Source: Acidobacteriota bacterium
Lineage (GTDB): Bacteria; Acidobacteriota; Blastocatellia; Chloracidobacteriales; Chloracidobacteriaceae
Assembly: GCA_016208495.1 (NCBI GenBank)
Contig: JACQXX010000028.1
Location: 103,634 to 167,633 of the forward strand
Reading direction: 5' to 3'
DNA length: 64,000 nt
Positions 46,476 to 55,608 of this stretch are shown one piece after another (positions within the stretch are counted from its first letter, which is position 1; the number at the start of each line of letters is the position of its first letter). Made by a program: the position numbers and the translations under genes. The notes beneath the pieces were generated by a model. That model worked only from the letters and a program-made list of their open reading frames with translations. It ran no database searches and had not been told where the DNA came from.

Positions 46476-46610
46476 TACTACAGCGAGGTTTCGGTTTTAA
46501 CCTGCGAAGCGAGTGTTGGCTCGTAGCCCAGGGTTGCACCTTGGGCTACATGCCTGCCGCCCAGTTCCTGGGCTCAAAACTCGGTTTTTTATTAAAACCT
46601 CGCTGTAGTA
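46476..46610. mobile_element. MITE-like element with 16-base perfect terminal inverted repeats
   Basis: TACTACAGCGAGGTTT at 46476-46491 is matched exactly by its inverse at 46595-46610. Inside is a hairpin of GTAGCCCAGGG and CCTTGGGCTAC. No coding capacity. Whether a transposase elsewhere moves it is unknown. Confidence 0.75.
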
Positions 46611-46637
46611 CTAACCACTAACCACTCACCACTTTCC

Positions 46638-47642
46638 TCATTCTTCGTTTTTGATCGCGGTTTCAACCGCTTCCTGGGTAAACGGCAGATCGGCCACCAG
46701 TTCCAGTGCGCTGAATGAAGCCTGAAATGCCGGTGCAATGTACTCAATGTAGGTTGGATTCTTCCGAACACCCGCCTGAAAACTGAAGGTGCCGACAGCT
46801 TTGAGCATGCGTTGAATCATCATCAGCCGGTATTCAGCTTCGAATGCCTGGCGGGATGGGTAGATTCGGTTGCCAAACGCGGCGGTGTGTTGTTCCCAGA
46901 AGAAAGTCTTCAATTCAGTTTGCAGATTTTGATCCAGTCGAGCATAAGGATCGCCCAACAGCGAAACCAGATCATAGGTGGCCGGTCCCATTCGGGCATC
47001 CTGATGGTCAATCACCACGAGCCGGTTGGCGGTGTACATCAGGTTCCGGCAATGGTAGTCACGATGGCACAGGACACGCGGAACACTGGCGAGTCGGCGG
47101 GCCAGGGCAAAAAGTTCGCCTAAAATCAACGCTTCATACTCGGCTTGTGGGCGGCGCCGGCGATAGCTTCCAAAATAGTGCTCAAAGAAAAAATTGAGTT
47201 CCCAAAACAGTTTTTCCTCATCAAAGGCGAGCCTGGCTGGAAGTAAATTCTGAGTGACTGCCTGGTCCGTGGTTTTCTGAATTTCAACCAGAAGCGTGAT
47301 GGCCTCGCGGTACAGTTCATTGAGTCTGGCCGGGGTTAACTCATTCAGCACATCCTGAAATCGCAGATCCCCTAAATCTTCCTGGAGAATAATGCCTTCC
47401 ACATCGCTCATGGAATGAATCCGCGGCACCGGGACGGCAAATTGTTCAAATAACTGTGTCACAACCAGATAGGGAAACTCCTGGAGCGAAAAGCTGTCCG
47501 GGTACACGGCGGCAATATAGCTTTGCTCTGGAAGGGAGACTCGGAAATAGGCGCGAGTTGAGGCATCTCCCTGCAGGGAATCAACCTGTGGTGATCTGTC
47601 GGAAAAAAAATGGTTAAGGAATGTTTGTAAACGAGGATTCAT
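46638..47642 (-). CDS. Aminoglycoside-phosphotransferase-fold sugar kinase, AmgK-like
   Basis: 334 residues. The N-terminus shows the AmgK pattern GDASTRAYFRV and the body has LCHRDYHCRNLMY and IDHQDARMGPATYDLVSLLGDPYARL, the catalytic loop and metal site of the APH fold. AmgK phosphorylates N-acetylmuramate and N-acetylglucosamine at the anomeric carbon in peptidoglycan recycling; I would expect a similar role, but no MurU-type nucleotidyltransferase gene is adjacent. The stop codon is formed by the junction AATGAGGAAAGTGG of a GTGGTTA repeat. Confidence 0.83.
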   Translation of the reverse strand: MNPRLQTFLNHFFSDRSPQVDSLQGDASTRAYFRVSLPEQSYIAAVYPDSFSLQEFPYLVVTQLFEQFAVPVPRIHSMSDVEGIILQEDLGDLRFQDVLNELTPARLNELYREAITLLVEIQKTTDQAVTQNLLPARLAFDEEKLFWELNFFFEHYFGSYRRRRPQAEYEALILGELFALARRLASVPRVLCHRDYHCRNLMYTANRLVVIDHQDARMGPATYDLVSLLGDPYARLDQNLQTELKTFFWEQHTAAFGNRIYPSRQAFEAEYRLMMIQRMLKAVGTFSFQAGVRKNPTYIEYIAPAFQASFSALELVADLPFTQEAVETAIKNEE

Positions 47643-47645
47643 AAA

Positions 47646-47784
47646 GTTTGGGGCTGAAGACTCGCAAGCTCGGAGCCATTGAAGGGATACGGGATGAAGG
47701 ATGAGGGATGAAATAAAACCAATTTTTCAGCCCGAAGTCTTCAGCCCTCAGCCCCAAGCCCCAAGCCCGTTGTCTTCAGCCCTA
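47646..47784. repeat. GGATGAG heptamer element with conserved flanks, copy 2
   Basis: The parts are the same as at 26352-26510: GGGCTGAAGACTCGCAAGCTCGGAGCC, a short GGATGAAGGATGAGGGATGA array, AAATAAAACCAATTT and repeated TTCAGCCC units, some 140 bases in all. The TAG stop of the upstream pseudokinase lies in its first bases. Confidence 0.85.
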
Positions 47785-50700
47785 ATTCGGTGTTTGCGTA
47801 AATTTAATGCAGGCGTTGAAGGTTTGAATAAAGTTCGTGGCTGATGAACACCGAAATGTGTGTTTTTTGCCGCCCACTTTCATCGTCAACTTATCGCCTT
47901 CGGCGCGCAATTCGGTGACCTGTTTCAATGGGGAAGAAAAGCTGTCTTTGCCTTTATCAGCTCGGAAACTCACCCCTGACACGCTCACGGACAGTGTTCC
48001 GGGAGTGTCGGATCCAAAGAATCCGCCTTCTTTGGTGACTGCCGTTGAATAGGGGCTTGGTTCCTTGGCTTTGGACAGAGCGCTTCGGAGCGAATCAACC
48101 CGTTGTTGTAATTCACCAACTGAATAATCCCCGCCGCCACCGGCTTTGATCGCCCGATCATAGAGCGTGATGGCGCGTTCAATATCTTTGGATTGCTCGG
48201 TCAATACCGCCAGATGAGCCAGGCTTGGCCCGTGGTTCGGGTTGGTTTGCGATGCCTGGGTAAAATACCGTTTGGCGGTGCCGCTTTGGCCCCGTTTGAG
48301 ATAGGCATACCCAAGTGCATAACAGGTTTCCGTGTCGGAAACACCGCCATTGACGGCGGCTTCAAGGTCCGGAATCGCTTCGGCATAGTTTCCGGCGCGG
48401 AATTTCTGCATGCCCTGAGCTTGAAGATTTTTCGGGGAACTGGCAGCCGCCAGCGCCGCATCCGCTTTGGTTTTCGCACCTTCAATCTCACGCAATCGAA
48501 TCGCCAGTTTTTTATCTTCCGGGAAGGACCGGATCAATTTCTGGTATTGGGTCAGGGCAAGCTGGAAATTATTGCCCTGGGCCGCTTGTTCGGCCTGTTG
48601 TTTGACCGTGTCTTTCACTTTGTTGCGCAGGGCGATAGCCTGTGTGTTCCGCCGATCAATGGCAATGACCTGAGCTGAATAGAAATAGGCACTCGAATCG
48701 GCTGGCTCCAAAAGCTTGCCGCTGGTAAAGGCTGATTCACCATTGGCAAGGAACTCATTGATTTGCCCACGCCGTTGTTCGAGCATGGTCGAAACTTTTT
48801 TGACCCCTTCAGCCCCTCGCGGGTCGTCGGGGAATTTTTCAGCCAGTTGTGAATAGGCAATCTGGGACGTCGCAAAATCATTTCGATTCAATGCCGTCTC
48901 AGCCTGTTTGGCCAGGGCATCATTGATGCGTTTCCGCATTTGGGTGGCGGATGCGTTGTCGGGCTGGATGGCAAGAACTGCCTCAGCATAAAACAACGCA
49001 TTATCGCTTTCAGGAGTGACAAAATCAGTCCGTTTAAAAGCGTCTTCCGCCAGCCGTAAAAATTCATCAACCCGTTCAGCCGGTGTCCCCGTTCCTGGGG
49101 GCGGTATGGGGCGAATTGGTTGGAGGACAACTGGTAACTCCAGTGTTTGACCGGCTTCAACCACGACTTCTTTTTCCAGTTCAAGAAATCCCTCTTTGAC
49201 AAACTTGAGTTTATGCGGCCCCACCGGCACATTTTTCAGGGTGGTTGGCGAAGGATTGAGCAGTTTGTCGTCCAGATAGACCAGGGTGCCCTTGGGATCT
49301 GTGACAATCACAATCGTTCCGACTGGTAGCGGGCGATTAAAGAAAGTCAGAACCACTCCGATTGAGATGGCGACGAGCAAAACCGCGCCAATGGCCAGAT
49401 TGATCCAGCGGGCTCGACCCGCCGGTTTGGTTTTGGCCGATGAACGATTTGGAACCACGGGAGGTGGAGGCAGCCGATGTTCGCCAGAGGTGGTGGCTGG
49501 GCTGCCAGATCGGCCTGCCCTCCCCGGATCAGATGACCGGTCCATTTCGCCGCTGATTGATTTTTTGACTTCCGGCGACGGTTTGAACGCAATTGGCGAT
49601 GACACGACCGTTGGCGCCGCAGGTATCGCAACTGGTGACTGGATGGGGGTTACCACGGTTGGCGGCGCTGCCGGCGGAATCGGCTGGCTGGGGTTTTCGA
49701 CCGGAACTTGAGGTTCAGAAGCCAGTGATTGTGCTGGTACGACCACTGTTTTGAGAGGATCGGATTGTTTGCGGGGCAGCCCTCCAGATGTGGGCGGATC
49801 ATTGAAAGAGGCTTGAAACTGATTGAGTTCCTGGGCATCTATGCGCGAAGTTTGCAGGTTCAGAGGATTGGATTTTTTGCTTCTGGGGGCAATTGATGGA
49901 TCCGGAACTGGAATTGGAATCGGGAAATTGCTTTCGCTGGGGGCCGGTTGTGCTGAAGAAGCCAGATTGGCTGAAGCAAGTGCGGCACCTGTTCCACTCA
50001 GCCCGACTGGTGCTCCTGGCGGTGGCGGAGTGAGTTCCGGCAAGGTTGGGGCGTTGGCTTTTTCCACCGGTACTGGGGAGGCAATCATCCCGGTTGATCG
50101 CATTCCGGAATAGCCCGTTTTGGCTTTTGAAATTTCAAGCGACATTTCAAGTTGCAGGTCCTGGAGCGTCGCATTGATTTCTTCCATTGATGCCGGGCGC
50201 AGATTTGGATCCCGGTTCAACATGCGGAGCATCAACTGTTCGAGCCGCGTTGGAACTTCCAGCTCTGGTCGCAACACCGGCAACGGGCGTGGATCATCGG
50301 TCATATAGACGGGGCCCGTGATACCAAGCTGGTCAAAAAAGAAAGGAAGATGACCACTTAACAGGTGATAGCACATGGCCCCAAGCGAATAAATATCTGC
50401 TCGATGGGTAATCAGCGATGGATCCGGCCCGAGAATTTCAGGTGCCAGGTAGGTTTCATAGTTGCGGACGGCCAGATGCCCGGTGGGACCGCACAGCGAA
50501 CGTTTGCCAAACTGGGCAATCACCCGAGCCAGCCCATAGTCAAGAATTTTCAGGCTATAGCCTTCAGTTTCATCAAACCCGGTGATAATGATGCTTTCTG
50601 GGGTCAAGTCACCGTGAATCCATCCATCCTGGTGCAGATTGGCGCAGATTTCAGTCAACCGCAGCAAGAGCGCAACCACCCGGGTTGGGGGGAGGGGGGC

Positions 50701-51114
50701 TTCCTGAATCACAATATCGTCAAGCAATCGTCCGTGGACGTACCCTGAAACCAGGGCATATCGGTTGTCGGAAAATTCGACGGTGAAGTATCCGGTAATG
50801 ACATCCGGATCCGGCAAAATACCCCGAATTGAATCAGCCAAACCTTCGAGGGCCGTTCGGATTTCGCTGGTGATCAGGCCGGGACGAAACAACCGGAGCG
50901 CAACATAGCTCCCACTCATAAAGGTTTCTTCAGCCTGATACACTTCACCCAGGCGATCAGCCCGCCAGCGCGTCACCACCCGTAAACTTTCGTTCAGCAC
51001 TTGCCCCACCGCCAGGTAGGTTTCAGGAAATCCTGGGACCAGCAGGTTTCCATCCACGCTGCAGTACTTGAGTTTGTCGTTGTAAACCGCGTTGCACTTT
51101 GGACAAACCAGCAT
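47782..51114 (-). CDS. Predicted pseudokinase with PEGA and TPR domains
   Basis: 1110 residues. A zinc ribbon (CPKCNAVYNDKLKYCSVDG) precedes a kinase-like domain (about 35-330) that keeps the fold landmarks APEILG and YSLGAMCYHLLSG but has lost key residues: the VAIK lysine is Arg (VALRLF), HRDLKPEN is HGDLTPES, DFG is DYG, and the glycine loop is degenerate. A Pro/Ser-rich linker, one transmembrane helix near 580 (LAIGAVLLVAISIGVVLTFF), a PEGA domain (605-670), tetratricopeptide repeats (690-1000) and a C-terminal 80-residue beta-rich module (VSVSGVSFRADKGKDSF) follow. It probably works as a membrane scaffold rather than an enzyme. Stop codon lies in a repeat. Confidence 0.88.
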   Translation of the reverse strand: MLVCPKCNAVYNDKLKYCSVDGNLLVPGFPETYLAVGQVLNESLRVVTRWRADRLGEVYQAEETFMSGSYVALRLFRPGLITSEIRTALEGLADSIRGILPDPDVITGYFTVEFSDNRYALVSGYVHGRLLDDIVIQEAPLPPTRVVALLLRLTEICANLHQDGWIHGDLTPESIIITGFDETEGYSLKILDYGLARVIAQFGKRSLCGPTGHLAVRNYETYLAPEILGPDPSLITHRADIYSLGAMCYHLLSGHLPFFFDQLGITGPVYMTDDPRPLPVLRPELEVPTRLEQLMLRMLNRDPNLRPASMEEINATLQDLQLEMSLEISKAKTGYSGMRSTGMIASPVPVEKANAPTLPELTPPPPGAPVGLSGTGAALASANLASSAQPAPSESNFPIPIPVPDPSIAPRSKKSNPLNLQTSRIDAQELNQFQASFNDPPTSGGLPRKQSDPLKTVVVPAQSLASEPQVPVENPSQPIPPAAPPTVVTPIQSPVAIPAAPTVVSSPIAFKPSPEVKKSISGEMDRSSDPGRAGRSGSPATTSGEHRLPPPPVVPNRSSAKTKPAGRARWINLAIGAVLLVAISIGVVLTFFNRPLPVGTIVIVTDPKGTLVYLDDKLLNPSPTTLKNVPVGPHKLKFVKEGFLELEKEVVVEAGQTLELPVVLQPIRPIPPPGTGTPAERVDEFLRLAEDAFKRTDFVTPESDNALFYAEAVLAIQPDNASATQMRKRINDALAKQAETALNRNDFATSQIAYSQLAEKFPDDPRGAEGVKKVSTMLEQRRGQINEFLANGESAFTSGKLLEPADSSAYFYSAQVIAIDRRNTQAIALRNKVKDTVKQQAEQAAQGNNFQLALTQYQKLIRSFPEDKKLAIRLREIEGAKTKADAALAAASSPKNLQAQGMQKFRAGNYAEAIPDLEAAVNGGVSDTETCYALGYAYLKRGQSGTAKRYFTQASQTNPNHGPSLAHLAVLTEQSKDIERAITLYDRAIKAGGGGDYSVGELQQRVDSLRSALSKAKEPSPYSTAVTKEGGFFGSDTPGTLSVSVSGVSFRADKGKDSFSSPLKQVTELRAEGDKLTMKVGGKKHTFRCSSATNFIQTFNACIKFTQTPN

Positions 51115-51509
51115 AGGTGTGAGTCTGAGTTTTGTGCGCGACCAGGGTGGCGCTGGTTAGAAATTGAAGAAATCTGTCATTGGGGGACAAACTATGAGCG
51201 ATGCTGGATGAATGATGCCAAACGAGCGACGCGTTGTTCAAGAGAAGGTCTTTCCCATAATTCATCATTCATAACTCATCATTCAAAGAGATGGCGGCAA
51301 TGCTGTGCTGTTTTCCGAAACTATTCCGGAGTGTAGTTTCACGGCTATCGGTACGTCAATGTGTGGGGCACGTTGTTGACCTCGCCGAAGTGTTCCCCAG
51401 GATTCTGATGGCCTTGATTGCACTGCATCAGACAGATGGTTGAATTCAAAATGCTGATTGCATATGATGTGACCACTTTCCGAATTTCCATCTACTTCCT
51501 GCTGAAAAA
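51115..51509. other. 395-base divergent gap between pseudokinase and HEAT gene
   Basis: It carries an imperfect CATAATTCATCATTCATAAC array at 51258-51290 with looser inverse units near 51195-51225. The remaining sequence shows no gene. Promoters of both divergent genes must lie here but are not recognisable. Confidence 0.55.
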
Positions 51510-52241
51510 ATGAGCCAACCTGTAAGCCCTTCCGCCGACCATTCGGAGTCCATTGTGTCAACACTGATTGAAAACCTGAATTCCAATGACCCAGAAATCC
51601 GTGAAGAAGCTGCTGCAAAACTTGGATTGATCGGAGATGTTGTGGCTGTCGAAGCACTGATCAAGGTTCTGGAAGACCCTGACCCACGGGTGCGGTTGCA
51701 ATCGGTTGAAGCACTTCACAAAATCGGCGACCGACGGGCAATTCAGGCGCTGGTCAATGCGCTTCGTGACTCGGATTGGTGGGTCCGGGTGTCAGCCGCC
51801 GAAGCCCTGGGAACGCTTGGAGATGAAAGTCTGGCCAAATCGCTGGTACTCGACCTGGTTTCAAAAGATCCACTGGTGCGAAGTTCATCGGCCCTTGCCC
51901 TGGGAAAACTGCAGTGGCTGGAATGTGCCAGCACCTTAATCGAGTTTTTACGGGCGGATCACCATTGGGTCAGGTATGCCGCCGCCGTTGCGCTTGGTGA
52001 AATGATGGAAAAGAGGTCGGTTGATCCGCTGTGTGAGTTGATGATCAACGATGAGGATTTTTTAGTCCGGGCCGGTGCGGCACGTTCCCTGGGAAAAATT
52101 GGCGACCGCCGGGCCATTAAGGCGCTCCGGCGCGGCGCGGTCAAAGATCGGAATGAGCTGGTACGCGCTGATTGTCTGGAGTCGCTTCGGATAATTTGGG
52201 GAGGATCTGATGATGAGTCTATCCCCACGGGAACGGGGTAA
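51510..52241 (+). CDS. HEAT-repeat protein (PBS-lyase type)
   Basis: 243 residues made of about six HEAT-like repeats of some 30 residues, for example DPRVRLQSVEALHKIGDRRAIQ, DWWVRVSAAEALGTLGDES and DPLVRSSSALALGKL. Such arrays are curved solenoids for protein binding; phycobilisome lyases use them, but this bacterium shows no sign of phycobilisomes. No signal peptide, so probably cytoplasmic. The partner could be a neighbouring kinase or receiver protein (inference). Confidence 0.85.
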   Translation: MSQPVSPSADHSESIVSTLIENLNSNDPEIREEAAAKLGLIGDVVAVEALIKVLEDPDPRVRLQSVEALHKIGDRRAIQALVNALRDSDWWVRVSAAEALGTLGDESLAKSLVLDLVSKDPLVRSSSALALGKLQWLECASTLIEFLRADHHWVRYAAAVALGEMMEKRSVDPLCELMINDEDFLVRAGAARSLGKIGDRRAIKALRRGAVKDRNELVRADCLESLRIIWGGSDDESIPTGTG

Positions 52242-52777
52242 AATGATTTTCCGTTGCTTGAATTTGATGGTAATTGACTTTCCTCCTGAGTATCGTGTCG
52301 GCCTTGATCCGCTGTGATCTGGCTTGACAACCCAACCCGACCTCCTTTTAAGTCTTGTCCACCTTGCATTTGGCTCTCTTCAATCTATAATTCCAACCAC
52401 CTGGCCTGCTTCACCGCAAGCCCCTCTCATTACGCTTCACAAATTGGAACCCTAAACGAGCCGCTCATTCCCTGAAAACAAAAGCCCTTTGTTTTCTTTC
52501 AATCAGCTTTCTTCAAACGTGCCCAGCCAGCGTTGTGAGGAACAGGGTGCACGCTATATTTTGCCAGGAAACGGTGAAATACACTGTGTCGTGCAAGGGA
52601 CGTCAAATTCGAACTGATGGATGCAACCAGCCTTGCCTCTTGCCAGTTGCAACCGGAGGTTTCCTTTCGGTTTCTGTTAGGTGCTGAGCCGCAGTTGAGA
52701 TCTGGCTCAGCGTTTTCGGCTTGATACACCCCTGGCAAGCCTTAGAGACTTTCAATGGAAGGTAGCCGCACGTTGCT
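52242..52777. other. 536-base gap upstream of the receiver gene
   Basis: No gene is seen. It lacks the tandem-repeat elements that fill most other gaps. One clear structure is the hairpin at 52683-52711. A TTGACA-like box at 52323 (CTTGACAACC) has no convincing -10 partner. Confidence 0.5.
52683..52717 (+). terminator. Perfect 8-bp stem hairpin before the receiver gene
   Basis: GCTGAGCC (52683-52690) pairs with GGCTCAGC (52704-52711), followed by GTTTTCGG. It lies 60 bases upstream of the next start and about 440 bases after the HEAT gene, so a leader or attenuator role is as likely as termination. Confidence 0.4.
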
Positions 52778-55165
52778 ATGGATATCCTCAAGAATGTTCG
52801 CAAACAGGTAGATCAGTTGAAACTCAACCGGGAGATTGAGCAACTCAATCGTCTCGTTCAGGAAAATCCCCAGAACGCAGAAGCCCTCCGCCGACTCGCT
52901 GAGACCTATCAAGCGGCCAACAACGTAGACGCGGCGATTTCCCACTTTATCCAACTGGCTGATCTGTATCGTCAAACCAAACAGCATGAACTGGCGCTGG
53001 CCTTTTACCGAAAAGTAGAGCGGATGGTTGATAGCGACCACCGGGCCACAATCCTCAAGCAGATGATCAACATCTACTTTGAGTTGAAGCAGTTTGACCG
53101 GGCCTATGAGCATTGCCGTCATGTCATCACGCTCTACATTGCCGCGCAACAACCCGAAGCCGCGACTGGTTTCATGAAAATGTTGCCGGAATTCGGCGAA
53201 AAAGATGCTGATTACCGCAAAGAACTGCGGGAAATGATTCAGGAGCGCGATGAGAAGTGGATGCAGGGGGCCAAAGCGACCTGGGTTGACACCGGTGCCG
53301 GAGGCGGTGCGGGTGGAGAAGAGGATTTCTCTGACCGATTGATTCTGCTTGTTGATGATGAACCGCACGTGTTGATGATTCTTGAAAAAATCATTCGCCC
53401 CCTTGGATGCCAGATCATCACGGCCAACAATGGGGTCGAAGCCCTCGAAAAAGCCCGCCAGCAAACTCCATCAATTATCATTTCGGATCTCATGATGCCG
53501 AAGATGGATGGCAGTCAACTTTTTGCCACCTTGCAGGGAGACGATGTGTTGAGTGCCGTGCCGTTTGTGTGCCTGACCTCGCGCGACCAGGAAGACGAAA
53601 AGATCTCCGCGTTTGAGAAGGGGGTTGAGGATTACTGGAGCAAGCCCTTTAGCGTGAAGGAAATCCCGGTTCGGGTCAAACGCCTGCTGCGTCGAACCAA
53701 GCCAATCCGACCGGCAGTTGGCCAGCTCGCGGCCACCAGCGTGGTGGACCTGCTCAACCAGTTTGAGCGTGAACGTAAAACCGGCCTCCTGCAAATGGTG
53801 CATCCAAATCAGCAAAAAGCATCCATTTACTTTCGCGAGGGCACTGCCGTGGATGCTGAGTGCGGCACCAAACGCGGATTGCAGGTGATCTTCACGGTGG
53901 TTGGGTGGAACGACGGTTCGTTTCGATTTCTGCCACAGCCGGTGGCAAATCAGGACGTCATCAAGATGCGTGCGTCTGACCTGATTTTGGAAGCCCTCCG
54001 CCGGTTTGATGAAGAGCAGGAGTTGATGGCTCATCTGCCTGATTTACAAACCAAAGCCGCTCCCCCACCTGGATTTTCCCCAGGCTGGTACGCGCATATC
54101 AACCCGGATCTGGTCCGCAAAGTCCTGAGTATGGTTGATAGTACCCGGACGATTGGTGACTGTGTGGCCCGCTGTGATGGAGATTTGGACCAGTTGCGAA
54201 TTCTGGCGGCGCTCTGGTCGCCTGAAATTCGAAAAACGCTGTTGCCGCCCGAAGCACAGGTGGCGCCTCAACCGCCACCACCGCCACTGGTTGCCCAGCC
54301 GTTGCAGCCAAATCCTTCGGGTGGGTATCCGATGTCGGGACCCAAGCCAGGAACTGAACCGTTGACGCCACAAGTTCCTCCAATGAATCCTGGATACGGA
54401 GGAATGCCTCCCATGCCTGGGCCGCCGATGTCACCGCAACCTGGACCGCCACAGCAAGGCGGGTGGGCCCAGTCGGGAATGTTTCCTTCGGCGGAGATGT
54501 TTCCCCAGCCGCCGCAACAACCCGGAAACTGGGGGCAATCTGGAACCTATCCGGCGGCGCCAGATCAACAGCCATATCCCCCACAAGGCTATCCAGGCTA
54601 TCCCCCTGGCTACCCCCAGTCGCCGTATCCCGGCTATTCGGGTGGCTACCCCTCTCCCTATGGTTCACCCTACGGAGCGCCGCAATATCCTCCAGGCCAG
54701 ATGCCACAGTACCCAGGGATGGCCTACCCGCCTGGGGCCGGGTATCCAGGACCACCCCAGCAGCCAGGGTATCCAGGTGGCGGCTACCCGCCAGGCAATA
54801 TGCCGCAACAACCGGGCTATCCTGGGCAACCGCCACAAATGCCACTGACGCCTTCATTGCCACCACAACCCCCAGTTGCGGCACTGTCAAAACCGGCAGG
54901 TGGGCAATCAACCGGTCCGGTTGATGTCAGTATTGTCTTTCAGGATCCGCAAAGCGAAGTGCAACTGGCTCAAAAATTGTATGAAGCCGTGGTGACCGCT
55001 AAGCGACAGTGTGGGGAAGCCGTGGATGAGTTCACCTTCCAGCGTTTCCATCGCATCCTGGTCGAGCAGTCTTCCAAAATCAAAGGCCAGTTAAACTGCC
55101 CGCGAGTGGTATTTTCAGTCCAGGTCGAAGGAGGCCGGGTCAAGTTTATTGGGAAAGGCGCCTGA
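52778..55165 (+). CDS. TPR-receiver-DUF4388 regulator with Pro/Gly/Tyr-rich linker
   Basis: 795 residues. TPR-like helices (1-150) precede a receiver domain (about 187-305) with phospho-acceptor Asp in IIISDLMMPKMDG and the conserved Lys in YWSKPF. A DUF4388 (PATAN-like) domain follows (AATSVVDLLNQFERERKTGLLQM), found in myxobacterial and acidobacterial signalling proteins. A 230-residue Pro/Gly/Tyr/Gln-rich segment (repeated YPP, PGYP, GGYP) looks disordered, and the last 90 residues (EFTFQRFHRILVEQSSKIKG, VVFSVQVEGGRVKF) resemble a C-terminal domain of Myxococcus MXAN_5187. No DNA-binding output is seen. Confidence 0.85.
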   Translation: MDILKNVRKQVDQLKLNREIEQLNRLVQENPQNAEALRRLAETYQAANNVDAAISHFIQLADLYRQTKQHELALAFYRKVERMVDSDHRATILKQMINIYFELKQFDRAYEHCRHVITLYIAAQQPEAATGFMKMLPEFGEKDADYRKELREMIQERDEKWMQGAKATWVDTGAGGGAGGEEDFSDRLILLVDDEPHVLMILEKIIRPLGCQIITANNGVEALEKARQQTPSIIISDLMMPKMDGSQLFATLQGDDVLSAVPFVCLTSRDQEDEKISAFEKGVEDYWSKPFSVKEIPVRVKRLLRRTKPIRPAVGQLAATSVVDLLNQFERERKTGLLQMVHPNQQKASIYFREGTAVDAECGTKRGLQVIFTVVGWNDGSFRFLPQPVANQDVIKMRASDLILEALRRFDEEQELMAHLPDLQTKAAPPPGFSPGWYAHINPDLVRKVLSMVDSTRTIGDCVARCDGDLDQLRILAALWSPEIRKTLLPPEAQVAPQPPPPPLVAQPLQPNPSGGYPMSGPKPGTEPLTPQVPPMNPGYGGMPPMPGPPMSPQPGPPQQGGWAQSGMFPSAEMFPQPPQQPGNWGQSGTYPAAPDQQPYPPQGYPGYPPGYPQSPYPGYSGGYPSPYGSPYGAPQYPPGQMPQYPGMAYPPGAGYPGPPQQPGYPGGGYPPGNMPQQPGYPGQPPQMPLTPSLPPQPPVAALSKPAGGQSTGPVDVSIVFQDPQSEVQLAQKLYEAVVTAKRQCGEAVDEFTFQRFHRILVEQSSKIKGQLNCPRVVFSVQVEGGRVKFIGKGA

Positions 55166-55168
55166 TAC

Positions 55169-55413
55169 CTGACAGGTGACAAGGTGACCGAATGACAAGG
55201 TGACAAGGTGACTGAATGACAAGATGACCGAATGACAGGTGACAAGGTGACTGAATGACAAGGTGACAAGGTGACTGAATGACAAGGTGATCGAATGACA
55301 GGTAACAAGGTGACTGAATGACAAGGTGACAGATCGCCAAATGAGATATACCTCACCTTGTCATCTTGTCACCTTGTCACCTTGTCACCTTGTCAGATTG
55401 TCATTGAGTCATT
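55169..55413. repeat. GTGACAAG octamer element, copy 2
   Basis: The left arm (55169-55333) mixes GTGACAAG and GTGACTGAAT/GTGACCGAAT units; after about 20 bases the inverted right arm (55353-55398, CACCTTGT units) follows. The spacer is short and the arms are very asymmetric. It lies 4 bases beyond the receiver gene. The last 195 bases to the next gene show nothing. Confidence 0.88.
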
Positions 55414-55608
55414 TCACCCTTCACATAATTCTGAAAGATTGAATCTCCCCTCATTTTTTTGATACAAACAAGGCTGCATCTCTTTTTCAAGATTCCCAAC
55501 AGATGAGAAACATGGGCTTTGGCCGAACCTGGATTGACCTTTGGGGCTGGCTTTGTCTGGAAGTGTTGAAAGAAGGGATATTTTCTAGGGAAGTCCGAAC
55601 AGGTGGGT

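Larger units (their letters stand above)
46319..46637. other. 319-base gap packed with three repeat types
   Basis: From left to right: a half copy of the GTCAGTACCACCTGCGT palindrome (46331-46359), a 135-base element with perfect 16-base terminal inverted repeats (46476-46610), and TAACCAC units (46608-46630). The stretch 46360-46475 shows nothing recognisable. Confidence 0.75.

Noticed and set aside
51510..52241. Phycobilisome lyase
   Set aside because: HEAT repeats of this type occur widely; nothing else here suggests a phycobilisome.
52560..52680. Cyclic-di-GMP riboswitch
   Set aside because: A GGGACGTCAAA string is vaguely like the class-I core, but the flanking helices and conserved GCANNNC motifs are missing.
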